A program made the position numbers and the translations under genes. DNA of 64,000 nt from Strigamia acuminata (Eukaryota; Arthropoda; Chilopoda; Geophilomorpha; Linotaeniidae): positions 2,356,001-2,420,000 of the forward strand of contig OX442323.1 in assembly GCA_949358305.1 (NCBI GenBank), in the 5' to 3' direction. The notes beneath the pieces were generated by a model. It was not told where the DNA came from and made no database searches. It saw only the letters and a program-made list of their open reading frames with translations. Positions within the stretch are counted from its first letter, which is position 1. Each line of letters opens with the position of its first letter. Below, one piece after another: positions 35,600-47,641 of the stretch.

Positions 35600-36053
35600 T
35601 AGAGTATAACACACCGTAGTCATGTTTTGATAAGTTCTTATACCCAAGAGTCTGACGTACCTAAAACTTCCGAAACTAAAACGCTTTCAGGGGTGCTTTT
35701 AGCATCTTAAAGCTCCAATAAGGAAGTGCTTCTAAAATCAGCTATGCTTCTTCTCCGAGTAATACGATATACGTTTATCAAACTATCGAATTTACAGGTA
35801 AAGGCTAAGCTAAGCTTCTCTGCACTTCAGCAAAAGCACTTCTCCTTGTGGCAACCCTCGACTATACGTGGCATAATGCAATCAGTACACACCAGGCAGC
35901 ATACTAGTTACTGCTCCAACGTGTTGTAAATTTGCCTTCACTCCACTGTGTCCACATTGGTGCACTGGTTGGACTAGCGTATATGGTAACAAACAAAAAA
36001 ATAAAAATAAAAACAAATGATACTCCTAAAAAATATTTAGCCATTCACATTGG
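35600..36053. other. Unique sequence
   Basis: No gene or repeat recognised. An A-rich tract (35993-36018) precedes the 5S-derived fragment. Confidence 0.35.
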
Positions 36054-36102
36054 TTGGGCTTGGTCAGTACTTGGATGGATGACCTGCTGGGAACCCCAGT
36101 TG
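36054..36102 (+). pseudogene. 5S rRNA-derived fragment (3' half)
   Basis: TTGGGCTTGGTCAGTACTTG, GATGGATGACCTGCTGGGAA and CCCCAG closely follow animal 5S rRNA from the intermediate element through box C. The 5' half (GCCATACCAC...GATCTCGTCTGA) is absent upstream, so it is not a 5S gene. It may be a 5S pseudogene or the remnant of a 5S-derived SINE. Confidence 0.75.
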
Positions 36103-37835
36103 TTTCTAATCCCCGTCTAATTTGAGATATAGTTTCTATGGCAGAAACATCTTCCACTTTCCGCCAATTGACTTTTCTGTGCTTTTCCCACTTCTCGATG
36201 CATTAGTAATGTTGGATCGTCGAGAAAGTCGACCCACAGATAACGGCTTTCAACAAGCATTTTGTGTACTGTATTGACCCGCATTTAACCCTTCCAACCC
36301 TAAGATGGGTCTTTTTGTTACATCATTTTAAAAAAATTATTATTTTTATGTGAAATAATTTTTTTTTGTCTGATTTTTGCTGACTATTCCTTTGAAACAT
36401 CACTTTATTTCTACCAGTCTGAGCCCTGTCCGCCCCTAAACGCCTATGCATGTCACAGAAACTCTCTGGTTTGGATGAAATTATTCATCGATTAAATATA
36501 TTTCCAAAAAATAAGTAAAGAATCACCTACTGTATGCAAAAGGTCTGTGAGTAAGTCATCAATAATAGTCCAAAACCTTGAGAGAAAAAAAATAAAGAAA
36601 TAAATTACTACTCAATAACAAATCAATAGCATGCCTTAAATGGACTGTGAAATGACAACACACAAGATTTTATAAAATGTTACAGATGATTAATGGCCTC
36701 ATAAATGTAAGTCCTTGAAAATGAGTGTTGGTGTAATTATTTTATATAAATGTGTTGGTTTGATCAATTTTCTCCCTCTATCATTAACCCCATGTGTCAA
36801 CTTCATTGATTTACACTTTGGGGTTTCTTTCAACACAAAATGCTTTTTTGTTAATTCCAAAAAAAGAAATAAAAAGTACAATGAAATAAATTCATAAATA
36901 ATAACACTTTAATTGAATTCCTAGCATTAAAATGACCATAAATGTCCCACTTTGCTCTGCACTGTAAGTTAAGAAAAGTAATGTGAAATCATATTCAAGA
37001 TAAGAGAAATTTTAGAGCAAATTAACATGTTGAGGAGAAGAGCAACCAGCATTTCTTGCACACTAGCATTATTGCAAGTGATGAGCTGGTTGCACATGCA
37101 ATTTCCTGTCCCAAAGCAATACTCAGCCTCAGGCAGATGCCAACTTAAACCCAATGCTGATTACAAAGCACTGGGATATAATTAGAATAATGAATACCAT
37201 CACAATTGGTAATGAAAAATTTATTGCTCAAAAATTCAATAATATTTAAACAGACATTTTTTTAGTTACAGGTTATTTTAAACATTAGCTGGTGACAATG
37301 TTATAGAATGAGCAAAAATGGTAATCACAAATCCAAAATGTTTTCGCCCATTGCTGCAACATTTTAATAAACTTTGACTGACACAGGTATTGCCCATATG
37401 ATTCAAAAATGCAGGATGTCTCGCCGAACACCTACCAGGTGAATTATTTCATAATCATGTTAATTCAAAAAAACTTTTGATTATGAATTTAAGTAAATGA
37501 TATAAGACGAATTCAATGAAACATGTTAAATGATATGTGACGAATTCAATGAAACATGTTAAATTCATGTGACATTGTTGCATCACTGTTTTGCAACTCG
37601 TAACTTTTAAACCAACAATGCTACGCAAAAACTGTCAATTGCAAAGTTGTAGAGCACGATGTAATTAGTCTAGAACTGTTCTTAAAAAAATTATCTCTTA
37701 CTGAAAAGTTTTGAGAAAAAAAGGTTTGAAATGTTAGTCTACTCAGCTTTGTAACCAAAAACTATCATGTGGAATGTATTTCCAAAATAAATTATTATCT
37801 TTCTTTTGTGTTTTCTCTCTGGCATAAAAACCCAT
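36103..37835. other. Mostly unique sequence
   Basis: TTAACCCTTCCAACCC at 36295 resembles the start of the TTAACCCTCG repeats at 30934 and 58474. A 33-bp direct repeat beginning GACGAATTCAATGAAACATG occurs twice at about 37507 and 37540. At 37625-37680 GCAAAGTTGTAGAGCAC is shared with the fold-back MITE at 34322. No gene recognised. Confidence 0.4.
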
Positions 37836-37971
37836 TGAGATTCAATGACATCAATCTTGACCCGGTCTCTCGTCTTGCCCTAACAACAGTATTAAAAGAT
37901 AGACCGGGCAAATAATGATAGATAAACTTAAAACAGCTAAACTGAAGGAAAGTTTTTTTCGTCCACGACTG
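37836..37971 (+). repeat. Tc1-type MITE fragment
   Basis: Contains ACAGTATTAAAAGATAGACC, GATAGATAAACTTAAAACAG and ends ...GTCCACGACTG before TA. Matches 55446-55539 nearly base for base and shares both blocks with 21046-21278. Confidence 0.7.
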
Positions 37972-37984
37972 TACAAATAATATA

Positions 37985-38075
37985 CTCAATTCCAAGAAAT
38001 GTATATATCTTTGTGAATGCATTAAGTGAAAAGCAATATATTGTGAAATATATTTTTGAACCATGTGGGCGATAT
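37985..38075 (+). repeat. TA-rich dispersed repeat, partial copy
   Basis: GAATGCATTAAGTGAAAAGC followed by AATATATTGTGAAATATATT and TTTGAACCATGTGGGC matches the end of 2955-3190, showing the family ends near CATGTGG. Confidence 0.65.
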
Positions 38076-39810
38076 CGGCAATCGGCCGATACATCAGAAT
38101 TTTCTGATAATCAATAAACTACAATATTTCAAAATTTGCATACAAGTCAAAGGTCACATTTTATTATCTAGACTAATATACATTTAAGGTAACATGATAT
38201 TGAAAATTATATAAACCAGTGGCTTATTTCCGTTTATTTATCACCGGCTTCAGCCATTTTGTGAAAATGCTTTACGGTGTACTTCAATAGGCGGTTTGCA
38301 ATAAATTACCCTTTTTTGCTGCTTTACCAAAGTGGTGCTAAACTCACCCCTAAACACAATAAAATTGTAATCCTACCACTGAATTCTGAGAGTATTTCAG
38401 CAAAAAATTTCCCTAGCACTCGCGATGCTTATTAAGGCAATATTGTATGCTTCCTATGTACCACGCAGTATCAAGTCTTGTTTATGGACTCATAGATCAG
38501 TTCTTGCCTTGCACAGCAATGGAGGTTTGTTGGCCACAGCCAAAGAGCTTTTATGGCATGTAATAGATAGCAGCATGAAAATATTGCAAGCTTTTGGTCA
38601 AAATAAATGTTTGTTAACACTATTGAATCCAAAGGGAAAAGCCTTAAACTTGCAATCAATATTACCCTAACAAAATTGCAAGCAAAATTGAATCACATTG
38701 AGGCTTGTTTATCCCAGTAAAAAAAAATGTTGCATGTTTTTTTTTTTTTACAGTGTATTTCATCGATCTGGAAAGACCATTCTAAATCCTGATACAACTT
38801 AGTTGGATTTTCAATCCCAAACCAACACAGCCCAAGGATAGAGTATCAGTAATTGCCTCCAAATCTCAACTTGAGGTTAATAAGAAAAAAGAAAGATTGC
38901 AAGATACAAGGTTTGGAAATTAAATTTTCATCCAAACCAAAAGACCCTTTCCCTCATCCCCAATTGAAACTTGATTGGCTACTTCATCTCCAAATTGAAA
39001 ATAAATAACTAACTTATCAAAGTTTGGCAATCCAAAACAAAAAAACAAACAAAGAGACTAAAAATACAAACAAAGAAGTAAATAGCTGCAAGAGGAATGT
39101 CCAAAGTCATGTTTTTGTTTGGACAAAAATGTTGAAATGTTCTGGCAAAATTTATTCCTGTTTTGATAACATCTTGTGGGAATATAAGATGATCAATATT
39201 ATTTGCAAGAGGAAGGCATGTGAGCCTGTGTCATCCATTAAAAGCCTTTCAAAAAGACTCAAGTTTCTCAGTTGACCCCTTTCTTTCAAGTTTGGAAATA
39301 AGGGGTGATTCTCACACACCCCTTCACATTTTTCTCTCTCCCCTGGTGAGAGGAAAAGAGGGCAACTAAACACAGTTGCTCTAGTGCAGGTCACGTGGGT
39401 AAGTAAGCATTCTGCAAGAGATCAGAAAGGGATTTGAACAAAAAGTTTGTAAGATTTAAAGTAAAGTTTTGGGAGGTTGTGAAATGTGAATGGGGTCATA
39501 AAGAGAATCTAGAGCGACCATTGTTTGTAAAAATAAGAAAATTGCTCAAAGTTTCAAGAGATATCAAGATTCTAATAAATATTTGGTGACATTTTTTAAA
39601 GAATTTAATTCTGATGTCAAATTTAAGCTTAAATGGAATGCTGATTTTCACAATTTTAACCACTAGTTGGCACTGTGCCCACTCTTAGATTTATTCAAAA
39701 TTTCATTTCTTTTGGTGGTTCTGTATTACTAAAACAAGCAATACAAGACAAAAACATGCCTAACTATGAATATGCCTGACACTATTTCGTGTTTCTGTCT
39801 GTTTACTGTA
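38076..39810. other. Unique sequence, no gene called
   Basis: The plus-strand frame 38425-38670 and others here have no recognised domains. TTTTTTTTTTTTACAGTG at 38738 looks like a splice acceptor but leads into no convincing exon. Nothing else recognised. Confidence 0.35.
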
Positions 39811-39942
39811 CAGTCGAGCCTTATTTCAACGAATCGCAAAGGACCGGAGAAGTCGGTTCGTTGTAACAAAACTTCGTTTATCAAAATATTTTTAACATGG
39901 TGTTCGATCGCCAACCAACCAACCAACCAAGCCATTTTTAAC

Positions 39943-40003
39943 TACCGTATTTCTTCAAATTAAAATTGCCTTCGATTACAGTTTAAATCGAGGAAATACG
40001 GTA
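39943..40003. mobile_element. 61-bp TACCGTATTTC palindrome
   Basis: TACCGTATTTCTTCAAATTA is mirrored by ATCGAGGAAATACGGTA. This is a minimal member of the family that ends TACCGTATTTCTTCGATTAA (compare 56104 and 57510-58410). Confidence 0.65.
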
Positions 40004-40011
40004 TGATGTGT

Positions 40012-40535
40012 CTCATCCTCGTCGCCAATTGATGTGTTTGTGTGTGTTTGATTGTATGGATGCTGTCGGATTGTAGTTGGCTGCATTTGGATTGGAGTCA
40101 CGAAGCGACCAGTCGATTGTACAAAATTTGCATGAATGTAGTTTATTTAAAAAATAGATGGCGCTACAGCAGGGGTCAGCAAATAATTTTAAATGGGGTT
40201 CGTATACTATTGAAAATTTTTATCGAGGTCCAGAAAAAAAAAACTTAAAAACCTTACTAAAAACCTAAGAAAGCAGAAAAAACACCTAAAAACCAAATAA
40301 ACTCCCCAATAAACACACACAACCCAAAAAATACCAGGAAAAAAACAGGAAAAACAAGAAAAAACACCAAAAAACCAACAAAACCGAGGAAAAAATGTCG
40401 CTATAACGTCACCGAGGTCCAAGTTTTGACCTTCCGCGGTCCTATTACAGCCTATTACTGACCGCTGCGCTACAGTAACGGCATCACAAAATAGAACAAT
40501 GGTCAAGGATGACCAATGAAGTGCGAGACACTCCA
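40012..40535 (-). mobile_element. gypsy-like LTR plus primer-site remnant, split by hAT
   Basis: The LTR runs 40030-40535, with ends TGATGTGTTTG and GAGACACTCCA that match the solo LTR at 25387-25613. On the minus strand ATTGGCGACGAGGATGAG follows the LTR directly (40012-40029), as a Ty3/gypsy primer site would. Only about 10 further internal bases remain. Removing the hAT insert and its duplication leaves an LTR of 200 bp. Confidence 0.72.
40170..40467. mobile_element. hAT MITE with 8-bp target duplication
   Basis: Begins CAGGGGTCAGCAAATAATTT and ends TATTACTGACCGCTG, the classic hAT end. CGCTACAG is duplicated on both sides (40162-40169 and 40468-40475). The interior is an A/C-rich, G-poor tract (AACACCTAAAAACCAAATAA). 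The related LTR at 25387 lacks the insert. A second, expanded copy lies at 48342-48705. Confidence 0.88.
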
Positions 40536-40583
40536 CGATATTTATTACAACAAAAAATTTCGTTATAACAAGGTTCGACCGTA

Positions 40584-42269
40584 GTATAATTTTGTTTTTC
40601 AGATTTATAGTGACGACCATCTTGTTTAAACCACATATATTTGTTGATTCCACTGCTGTTTATTTTTATTTATATATTTATTGAAAAAAAAAACGTGTAT
40701 TTAGAACATTGCACTCAATTCAAAAAAGCACGCTGCCACAGTTTGCCTTTTTGGATGCTGCAGCAAATCAATCTTTGCCTCACCTCCCAAAACATCCATA
40801 GGATTTCCTCCCTAATTGTCTCAACGTCCCACTTTGAGCTCTTCATGCTTCCTACATGACTACGCACAAATGACTCGAGAAAAACAATCCCTACGAATAC
40901 CACGTCTACAATTTTTTTATTTTTTTTTTATTTTCAATTTATTTTTTTCTTCACATTTCGCCACCTACAACATGGTTGAAACAATAAGAGCATCCCAGAT
41001 TACGAAACACGCCATTAAACACGAGCGAGCCCTAATTGTCAGCTCGAAGCGTGCGCTTCTAATTCGACAAATACTGTATTATTGATAACGGCAACAGTCA
41101 AGAATGCAGCCAAGCGCAACTCCTGAAATTACCGATAATCCACAAAGAGCTTAAGATATTACATCAATATCTCCGGTATTTGTGCGTCGGCTGTGTCGGA
41201 GCAGTGTCGCCTCGTCCAGCGCTCTGATTTGAATTCAAACCCTTTAATTTATTCAATTAATCATGCACCGGTGGAGAAACTGCAATGCCCTCTGGAATCT
41301 TCCACATCAAGGGAGCAGATTATTTAGAACGTGACATGTAAACACTTCCATTCTGCTCATTTTTCCATTTGGCCAGGATATTCCTCTGCAAAGACTGTTG
41401 GTACAACTTGCACTTCATAATTAGCCCATTTTGGTGTGTTGGCCACAGATTCCATCAACTGTTCCCCATAGAATAAAGAGAGAGAAAGAGAGAGTAGAGA
41501 AGAAAAATAATGTATAATTCTGTACGTGGTTGAGCTCAGCTGAGACCCAACTAATGAAAGAGCAGTCCCTATACAAAAAAAAATAAAACAACAGTAAAAC
41601 CAACCCACTTTGGACACATTTTATAGCTTCATTTAAGACATTTGCAGTTGTTGCTCTCCAATATTTTCAACTCGCACTCCTCAATTTATACTTATTGATT
41701 TTAAGCTGTGTAACGGTGACGGATCCGCTAACAAACAAAATTAGCTTCGCTAACATTTTGCTTAGTGGTCAGATTTTGCATTTCGCTAATTATCGCTATC
41801 GCTAACTAGCGTACAATTTTTAGCTCGCTAAAGTAAAGGACAAATGACCTAATTCCGTGCACGGAATGGTCACTTCCCATGAGCGGCCAGAAGTTTTGGT
41901 CGACGTGGTACACATAGTTCCGCTTACCACACATGGAAACTTTCTGGCGACTGGAATTCTATTCTTTCCGGCAGTGATGAGTGCACGGAAAAATTCAATT
42001 TATTCCGTGCACTAACAAATTATGAGTACCCAGAAAGCATTGTGATAAAGCGATCGATCGTGACCGGTTGTACATAATAATATTATTTACTATTAATTAT
42101 TAATTTAAAAATACAGTAATCCATTTATTTTACACAATCAAACTACAATATTTTTTTACAAGTGGTCGCTATTTGTAATTACAACACGTAATGTGTGTAC
42201 CAAACAATTTCCGTGCACGAAAAAACACAGCCAAACACACAGGCAGACTCATTCAGAATCTGAATATCC
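40584..42269. other. Unique sequence with one GCTAAC/CCGTGCAC patch
   Basis: 41090-41340 is GC-richer, repeat-free and has mixed motifs (CACCGGTGGAGAAACTGCAA near 41267), a candidate regulatory segment. 41725-41840 repeats GCTAAC/TAGCG strings, and 41855-42020 repeats TCCGTGCAC, probably remains of a transposon. No gene recognised. Confidence 0.35.
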
Positions 42270-42575
42270 AATCTCAAAGTCTTATGTGTACTTAGCTTTA
42301 GATAGTGAAATGCATTCCAAAATGTATAGCATTTCGCAAATTATTTGTGCATAAATAATGAATTACATTAACAATTTGAAAATTACAATTGAAAAAATAC
42401 AATTGAAAAAATATGCAATTGAAAATGCATTCACATTTGACAAATTATAGTGCAATTTTTGTTTGAAAACCAATAGCAAGCAAAAATATATTCCAAAATG
42501 CATTCCCACGAAACCCAAAGCATTTTTAAATAAATTGCAATATAACTTCAACATATTTTTTACCCACGTGAGGAT
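42270..42575. repeat. TA-rich dispersed repeat, copy
   Basis: GAAATGCATTCCAAAATGTA, AAATATATTCCAAAATGCATT and similar strings match the family at 2955, 48260 and 51600. Internal AATTGAAAAAATA units are duplicated. Confidence 0.5.
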
Positions 42576-43560
42576 TTCCGATTTGACTTAGCTTAGCTAA
42601 CATTATATACACCTATAAGTCATAGTATGTGGCATACACACAAACACACAACACATTGATCTAAGAAAGTAACAAATCTCTCACAAAGCCATCTGCAGTT
42701 TTATATTGACAATCAGCTGTCAGTGCAACAGTCTTCAAAATATTATATGATATCTGTTTAGTGGGCCACAAACCACACTGCTTTAGTTTATGTGTGCCAG
42801 GCGGCTTTATCGAAACCATCAACAAGACACAAAACTCCATTTTCATCCATTTATAACCAAGTCCTCACAATACAAACACATTTCTGCCGATTTTTTCCCA
42901 CCCTGCACATATTTGATTAAATTTAATCTCGGCCATTTCTGAATAGTGGTAAACGAGTCATGATGAAACTATAAAACGGCATTAGGGGACCGCGCATGTG
43001 CAACAGTACAAGAAATACTACCTTAATCCATTCCACCGTCGTAAATACAGAACGTGACAAATGTATACAATAATATCAGACATGTTTTCAAAAATATAGT
43101 AGCGGTCAGAGGGCTCACCGTAAATCATTAGACGCCACTAATTTCCACCATTTTACCGCAGCATTTGACAGCGTGCCCCCAACCGAACCGAATATTGACC
43201 GGGCCAAAAAGAACTGGCGCGATAATAAAAACGATTCGGAAGATGCTCATCGAATTAAACATACCGGCTCCCATTACTGCTTTCTTCTGCCCGTGTTTGC
43301 ATTTACATGAAGACAGTAAAGCACGGTAGGAGCAAAAAGCTAGCATTCGACTTGTGCAACTGCCGATGAATCACCACCTCAATGGCCCAAACTGTGTTCT
43401 ATTGGTTCAATTTGCGCGCAATTTATTTAATGTAGATTGGCTGTTTCCAAAACAAACAATAGATACTAGGCTACATTGAATAAAAAATTAGCACTACCTA
43501 TACTCTGTTCACATCCAAGAGGATCCCTGGAATCTTTGCTCTCATTGGCCTAGTCTGATT
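42576..43560. other. Unique sequence, no gene called
   Basis: The minus-strand frame 43128-43346 has no recognised domain. No repeats noted. Confidence 0.3.
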
Positions 43561-43824
43561 ACTTAGACCTTGTTCGAACCTTGTTCGACTTTGTTCGAAT
43601 TTCACTAAATTTCTTTTCGAAGTGAACTAAGTTCAAGTTCATGAACTTGAATCAAAATTTCCGTTCATTTCTCCGTTTTTTTTTTTTTAGAAATTAAAAT
43701 GTTTTGTTACATCTTGTGGATTGCAGATGACAAAAACACCTTATTTTTAGTAAAGCAGTCGTTTCCTTCGCTTTCATGGCTGTTTTCGTTGTAAAAAGTG
43801 ATTAGAAATGAATGATTTGATAAT

Positions 43825-44307
43825 AGGTGCGTTCAATCTGTGTTAGAAGAAGTGACTTTCACTTTCCTTACTTTCCTCAAAGTCACTTTTCATTGAATGC
43901 ACTTACTTACCACCACTTCCATTTCCATTTACCGTGTGCCACACGTGAATTTACCGTGTGACACGTGAATCTACCGTGTGCCACACGTGAATCTACCGTG
44001 TGCCACACGTGAAGCCACGCGTGAATCTACCGTATGCCACACGTGGATTTACCGTATGCCACACGTGAATTTACCGTGTTCATCGAGAACAAAATGGCTG
44101 CCACTGTAGTTTGTTAAATGTGCAATGCGCATGCGCACGCACATAAGTGACTTTTAAAAGGCAGAAAAGGAACTTTCCAGTTACTTTCCTGAAAGTCACT
44201 TAAGTGACTTTACTTGGGCAAAATGTGACGTAATTATCGTCACTTCCGCCCTCTAAAAGTCAGTTAAGTCAGTTAAGTGACTTTCGTCTCGCAGATTGAA
44301 CGCACCT
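43825..44307. mobile_element. MITE with AGGTGCGTTCAATCTG ends
   Basis: AGGTGCGTTCAATCTG and CAGATTGAACGCACCT are perfect 16-bp inverted ends, flanked by AAT on both sides (43822-43824, 44308-44310). AAGTGACTTTC-type subrepeats sit inside both ends. The interior contains a CACGTG tandem array. A partial relative ends at about 48148. Confidence 0.8.
43930..44085 (+). repeat. 22-bp tandem array with CACGTG cores
   Basis: Units read ACCGTGTGCCACACGTGAAT with T or C variants, six to seven copies. Each unit carries one CACGTG E-box (one reads CACGCGTG). Lies inside the MITE at 43825-44307. Confidence 0.88.
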
Positions 44308-44478
44308 AATGAAAACGCCATCTAAACACTTATATTAACATTTTTGCAATGTTTTCATCATCGAACATGGTGAACGTGAACGTCAAAGTGAATGAAGTTC
44401 GAATTTGTAGAAGTGAACTAGTTCATGAACGTCGTTCATAAATGCGAACTATTAGTTTGAGTTCGATACAACACTGCT

Positions 44479-45229
44479 ATTAACTCGAGTTGGCATTCTT
44501 GAACGTAACTCACGCTAGAATAGATAGCTTAAGTATTAGCACGTGATTCTTATTCTTGTGACCAGAAATTGCCTAGAAACATGATGAAACTATAGTGGCA
44601 TGACCTTAAGACGACCGGCCAGGACTTCCCACTCACCATTTTTACTATGATAACATCTGTTGTTGCAATCTTACAATTTTCTGCAGACAAACGGCAGATG
44701 TCACTACCACTGCAGGCATTTACCCATTGTTGGCATTTTGCTGAATTGAACAATTTGCGATTATTGTCCGCTTGATGACGTCAATCTTGTGCCATTTTGG
44801 TTAAAGCTGGTGCCGCAATCACCTCACAAGATTGTTTTATTTTTAAACAATGAATCACTGCCAGATGTAAAGTCCTGTTGTTTTCGTAGATAAAAACAGA
44901 ACTACGTGGGAAGGGGATTGATTGTTGTGCTTTTATTGTTATTTTGGTTTCGAATAATCAGCGGACCGGTCAGTAGGCTACTCCCGCGGCCTAAAAAAAG
45001 ATGTGTTGTTGTTTTGTAAATTCCCAGGAATTCTCTCTTTTTATACGAACGAGACAATACTAGTTTCAGTAATCACGTGACATGTATAAGGTTAAGTCTA
45101 ATTTTATAACTATAACATAAAACTTGAACCGCAATCCAAACTCTAACACTTTTATCTTACACAAAATGTCATAATTGTAAGGGAAAAGTACCTGCCGCAA
45201 ACTGAGTATTGACTTTTGCGAAACACTTA
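44479..45229. other. Unique sequence, no gene called
   Basis: No gene or repeat recognised. TGATGACGTCAATC occurs at 44773, a CRE-like site. Confidence 0.3.
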
Positions 45230-45624
45230 TACTATGTCCGTGTGTAACTTGGGCCTATTTCTCATTGGCTGAGCCTTTTCACTGGTGTATTGATACCAAA
45301 GAATAAATCAAAACACTGGCTGACATTTTGAATGCTGTCCAGACAAAACAACCAATAATAAATTTGAAAATTGTTTGCTTCCCTGGAAGAAGCAAGCAAT
45401 AAACTTAATAAACAGGAATGTTGAAATAAACCAACATAAATCTTTATTTTATGACTTCAAGATATATTTTCTTAGAAAATATAAACAACATTACATCATT
45501 TCAACGATTAAAATCATCAAACAAATTTAAAACCACTCTGAACTATTTTTCCTGCTGGCAGCACTGAGTGAGTTATGAGGCTCAGCCAATAGAAAATAGA
45601 CCCAAGTTACACATGAACAGAGTA
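45230..45624 (+). mobile_element. TATACTCTG-family MITE, uninterrupted copy
   Basis: Ends TACTATGTCCGTGTGTAACT and inverted TACTCTGTTCATGTGTAACT, between TA dinucleotides (45228-45229, 45625-45626). Colinear with 33561-34210 without its 254-bp insert, so it serves as the empty-site reference. Confidence 0.85.
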
Positions 45625-45626
45625 TA

Positions 45627-46889
45627 GCATATTCCATACAGTTAGCACAATAAATTAGTTTAAAATCGACCTCCAAGTTTGTTGTGTGGTTTACTCGTGT
45701 GATTGTGAGCATGAAGGAACATACTTGACCCAGACTGCCACTTAAGGAAATTATGACATCACACAGTCATGTATGGTTGCTTTAAGGCACTTAAGATAGA
45801 TGAATTCATTTAGGTAATTTTCCCTTAACAAAATTGAATGCACCAACCATAAAAAAGTTGTTACATCCATTCAAATAGAAGCCACATGTCAAACAAGCAC
45901 CTGGCCTGAGACAATCCCCACTGCCATCAACAGAGGAGAGATGTGTAAAACCACAATGTGAAACAATTGCCCAGAAAAGACAAGACACTTAAAACAAGCA
46001 CAGTTAAAAGTTACTACAAACAAGTCTGTCAACTTTAATTCATTTTCCTTCTCCACCTGTTAATGATTTTGTTCTTTGCGTGTACTTGTGAAATTAAATC
46101 ACCTTCAAAGAAGTTTTGCCAAAGGCGAATACAAAATGGAATCAACTAGAGAAAAAATATTTCTTTCTAAACTGGAAGCGTCTTTACTTAGGAGAGAGAT
46201 CATCTTCCTCATTGCACGGCTTGAGATAAGAAAACAGGCTTTTAATAAAAACAAATAAAATGAAATAAAAATTTACGCCGCTTTACTTTATCTTTAATTG
46301 TCTTTAGTTTCATTATTGTTGCTTAAATGGAATCAAATCGATTGATTTTTTTTCTGGTATTTTTTCCTGGTTTTAATTGGACAACAACAAAATTTGCCAC
46401 CAGATTTCTTTTAAAAAAAGATAAAAGCAGTTAAAAAAGATTTTTTTTACCCCTATCCGACATTAACTATCCGAAGAAAAAGGTTCTACGATCTCTCCGC
46501 CAGGTGTCTTAAGCCAAATTCAAACACTAAATTCCACTTTTTGCACATGAAAACACAAAATTCATTCTCTTGAAACTCAAGATACCAAACACAGACTATA
46601 GATCTGCCAATTAGTCTGCTTGAAGTTGCAGCAGATACACCTTTAGTTGTTTAAATGGCTCTAAAATATGCATTTATATAGGTTTAAAGAAGATAAAACG
46701 GACTAAATGACTTTTCGAAAGCCGCTACATATTTTATAGTTTCTTCATTAAATGGTTTCAACTGTTGCCTGGAAATTCAGAGCATCTAAAATCCTTCTGG
46801 TTTCACTGCGCTGCATTTGGCACTTGTGATGACGATTGTCCAATTTTTAACAATGGAATACGACATCATTGCTGAATACCTAAAACTAG
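45627..46889. other. Unique sequence
   Basis: A 60-codon frame at 46076-46258 (contains KMESTREKIFLSKLEASLLR, charged, helical-looking) follows no clear splice or promoter signal. It ends in an A-rich 3' side with AATAAAA. I do not call it a gene. No repeats recognised. Confidence 0.3.
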
Positions 46890-47215
46890 GTTCACACTTG
46901 TGTTCACACTAGACGCAACGCAAGAAAAGATCTTGCGGCCAACCAATCACGATCGACTCCAACTCTTGTCGATTCACGTCTGGTTGGCGAGACTTTGCCA
47001 CATGCAAACAAGCCGCCATTATCGGATTCTGGAACAAGTTCTAGAACTAGATCCAATTCAGGTTTCATTGAAACCATCTGATTGGCCAGATGCAACGTCA
47101 ATTGTTTCAGCTCCGTTCACACGTGCCCTACAGTGTGAACAGACTCTTCGTTGCGTTTGACTTAATTTTTCCTTGTTTTGCGTTGGGTCGCCCCTAGTGT
47201 GAACAAAAGTGTTAA
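46890..47215. mobile_element. Harbinger-like MITE with GTTCACACTAG ends
   Basis: The left end GGTTCACACTTGTGTTCACA then CTAGACGCAACGCAA pairs with the right end TTGCGTTGGGTCGCCCCTAG then TGTGAACAAAAGTGTTAACC. The style resembles 21561-22307. The 86-codon frame inside is not a known protein. The next MITE starts 4 bp away. Confidence 0.65.
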
Positions 47216-47219
47216 CCTA

Positions 47220-47639
47220 TACTCTGACTCACCGTTAGAAGCACACCAGTTTCTATTGGCCGAGCCTATTCACTAGTGTAGGGCTACATAAAAGTAGGCT
47301 AAAATACAAACGCTCAAGTTACGGGAAGCCATTTTGTGTCCAGACTAAACAATCAATCATAACATTCAAAAACCGCTTGACATAGCAACCAATAAACTTA
47401 ACTAACTGAACGATCATGTATTTTGAAAAAGTAACAGCATAAAACATTGCTTCCAGACTTTTTAAAACATTATATTATTAAATATAAGTAAATATACATC
47501 ATTTCAAACACCTAAAATAATCAAACTAATTAAAATTACAACAAACCTACTTTACCTGGTGGAAGTATACAGGCAACAGTTAGGAGTAAACAGGCTCGGC
47601 CAATAGGAACTGGTGTGCTTCTAACGGTGAGCCAGAGTA
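47220..47639 (+). mobile_element. TATACTCTG-family MITE, copy with 50-bp ends
   Basis: TACTCTGACTCACCGTTAGA and onward is mirrored exactly or nearly so for about 50 bp by AGGCTCGGCCAATAGGAACT ... CAGAGTA. Flanked by TA (47218-47219, 47640-47641). Interior shares ACAACAAACCTACTTTACCTGGTGGAAGTA-type text with 54093-54490. Confidence 0.85.
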
Positions 47640-47641
47640 TA

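Larger units (their letters stand above)
39811..40581 (-). mobile_element. pogo-like MITE with nested insertions
   Basis: The ends CAGTCGAGCCTTATTTCAAC and (inverted) CGGTCGAACCTTGTTATAAC are flanked by TA (39809-39810, 40582-40583). The body before the insert matches 55001-55171 inverted (ACGAATCGCAAAGGACC, CATGGTGTTC, CCAACCAA, GCCATTTTTA). About 590 bp at 39943-40535 are foreign: a TACCGTATTT palindrome, a gypsy-like LTR with primer site, and within that LTR a hAT element. Confidence 0.8.
43561..44478. mobile_element. Possible hAT-like element hosting a MITE (tentative)
   Basis: The right end GAGTTCGATACAACACTG (read inverted CAGTGTTGTATCGAACTC) resembles hAT termini. GTTCATGAACTTG-type inverted motifs occur left (43630) and right (44415). 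The left terminus near 43565 (CCTTGTTCGAACC) is not a clear match, so the outer boundary is uncertain. 43825-44307 is inserted within it. Confidence 0.35.
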
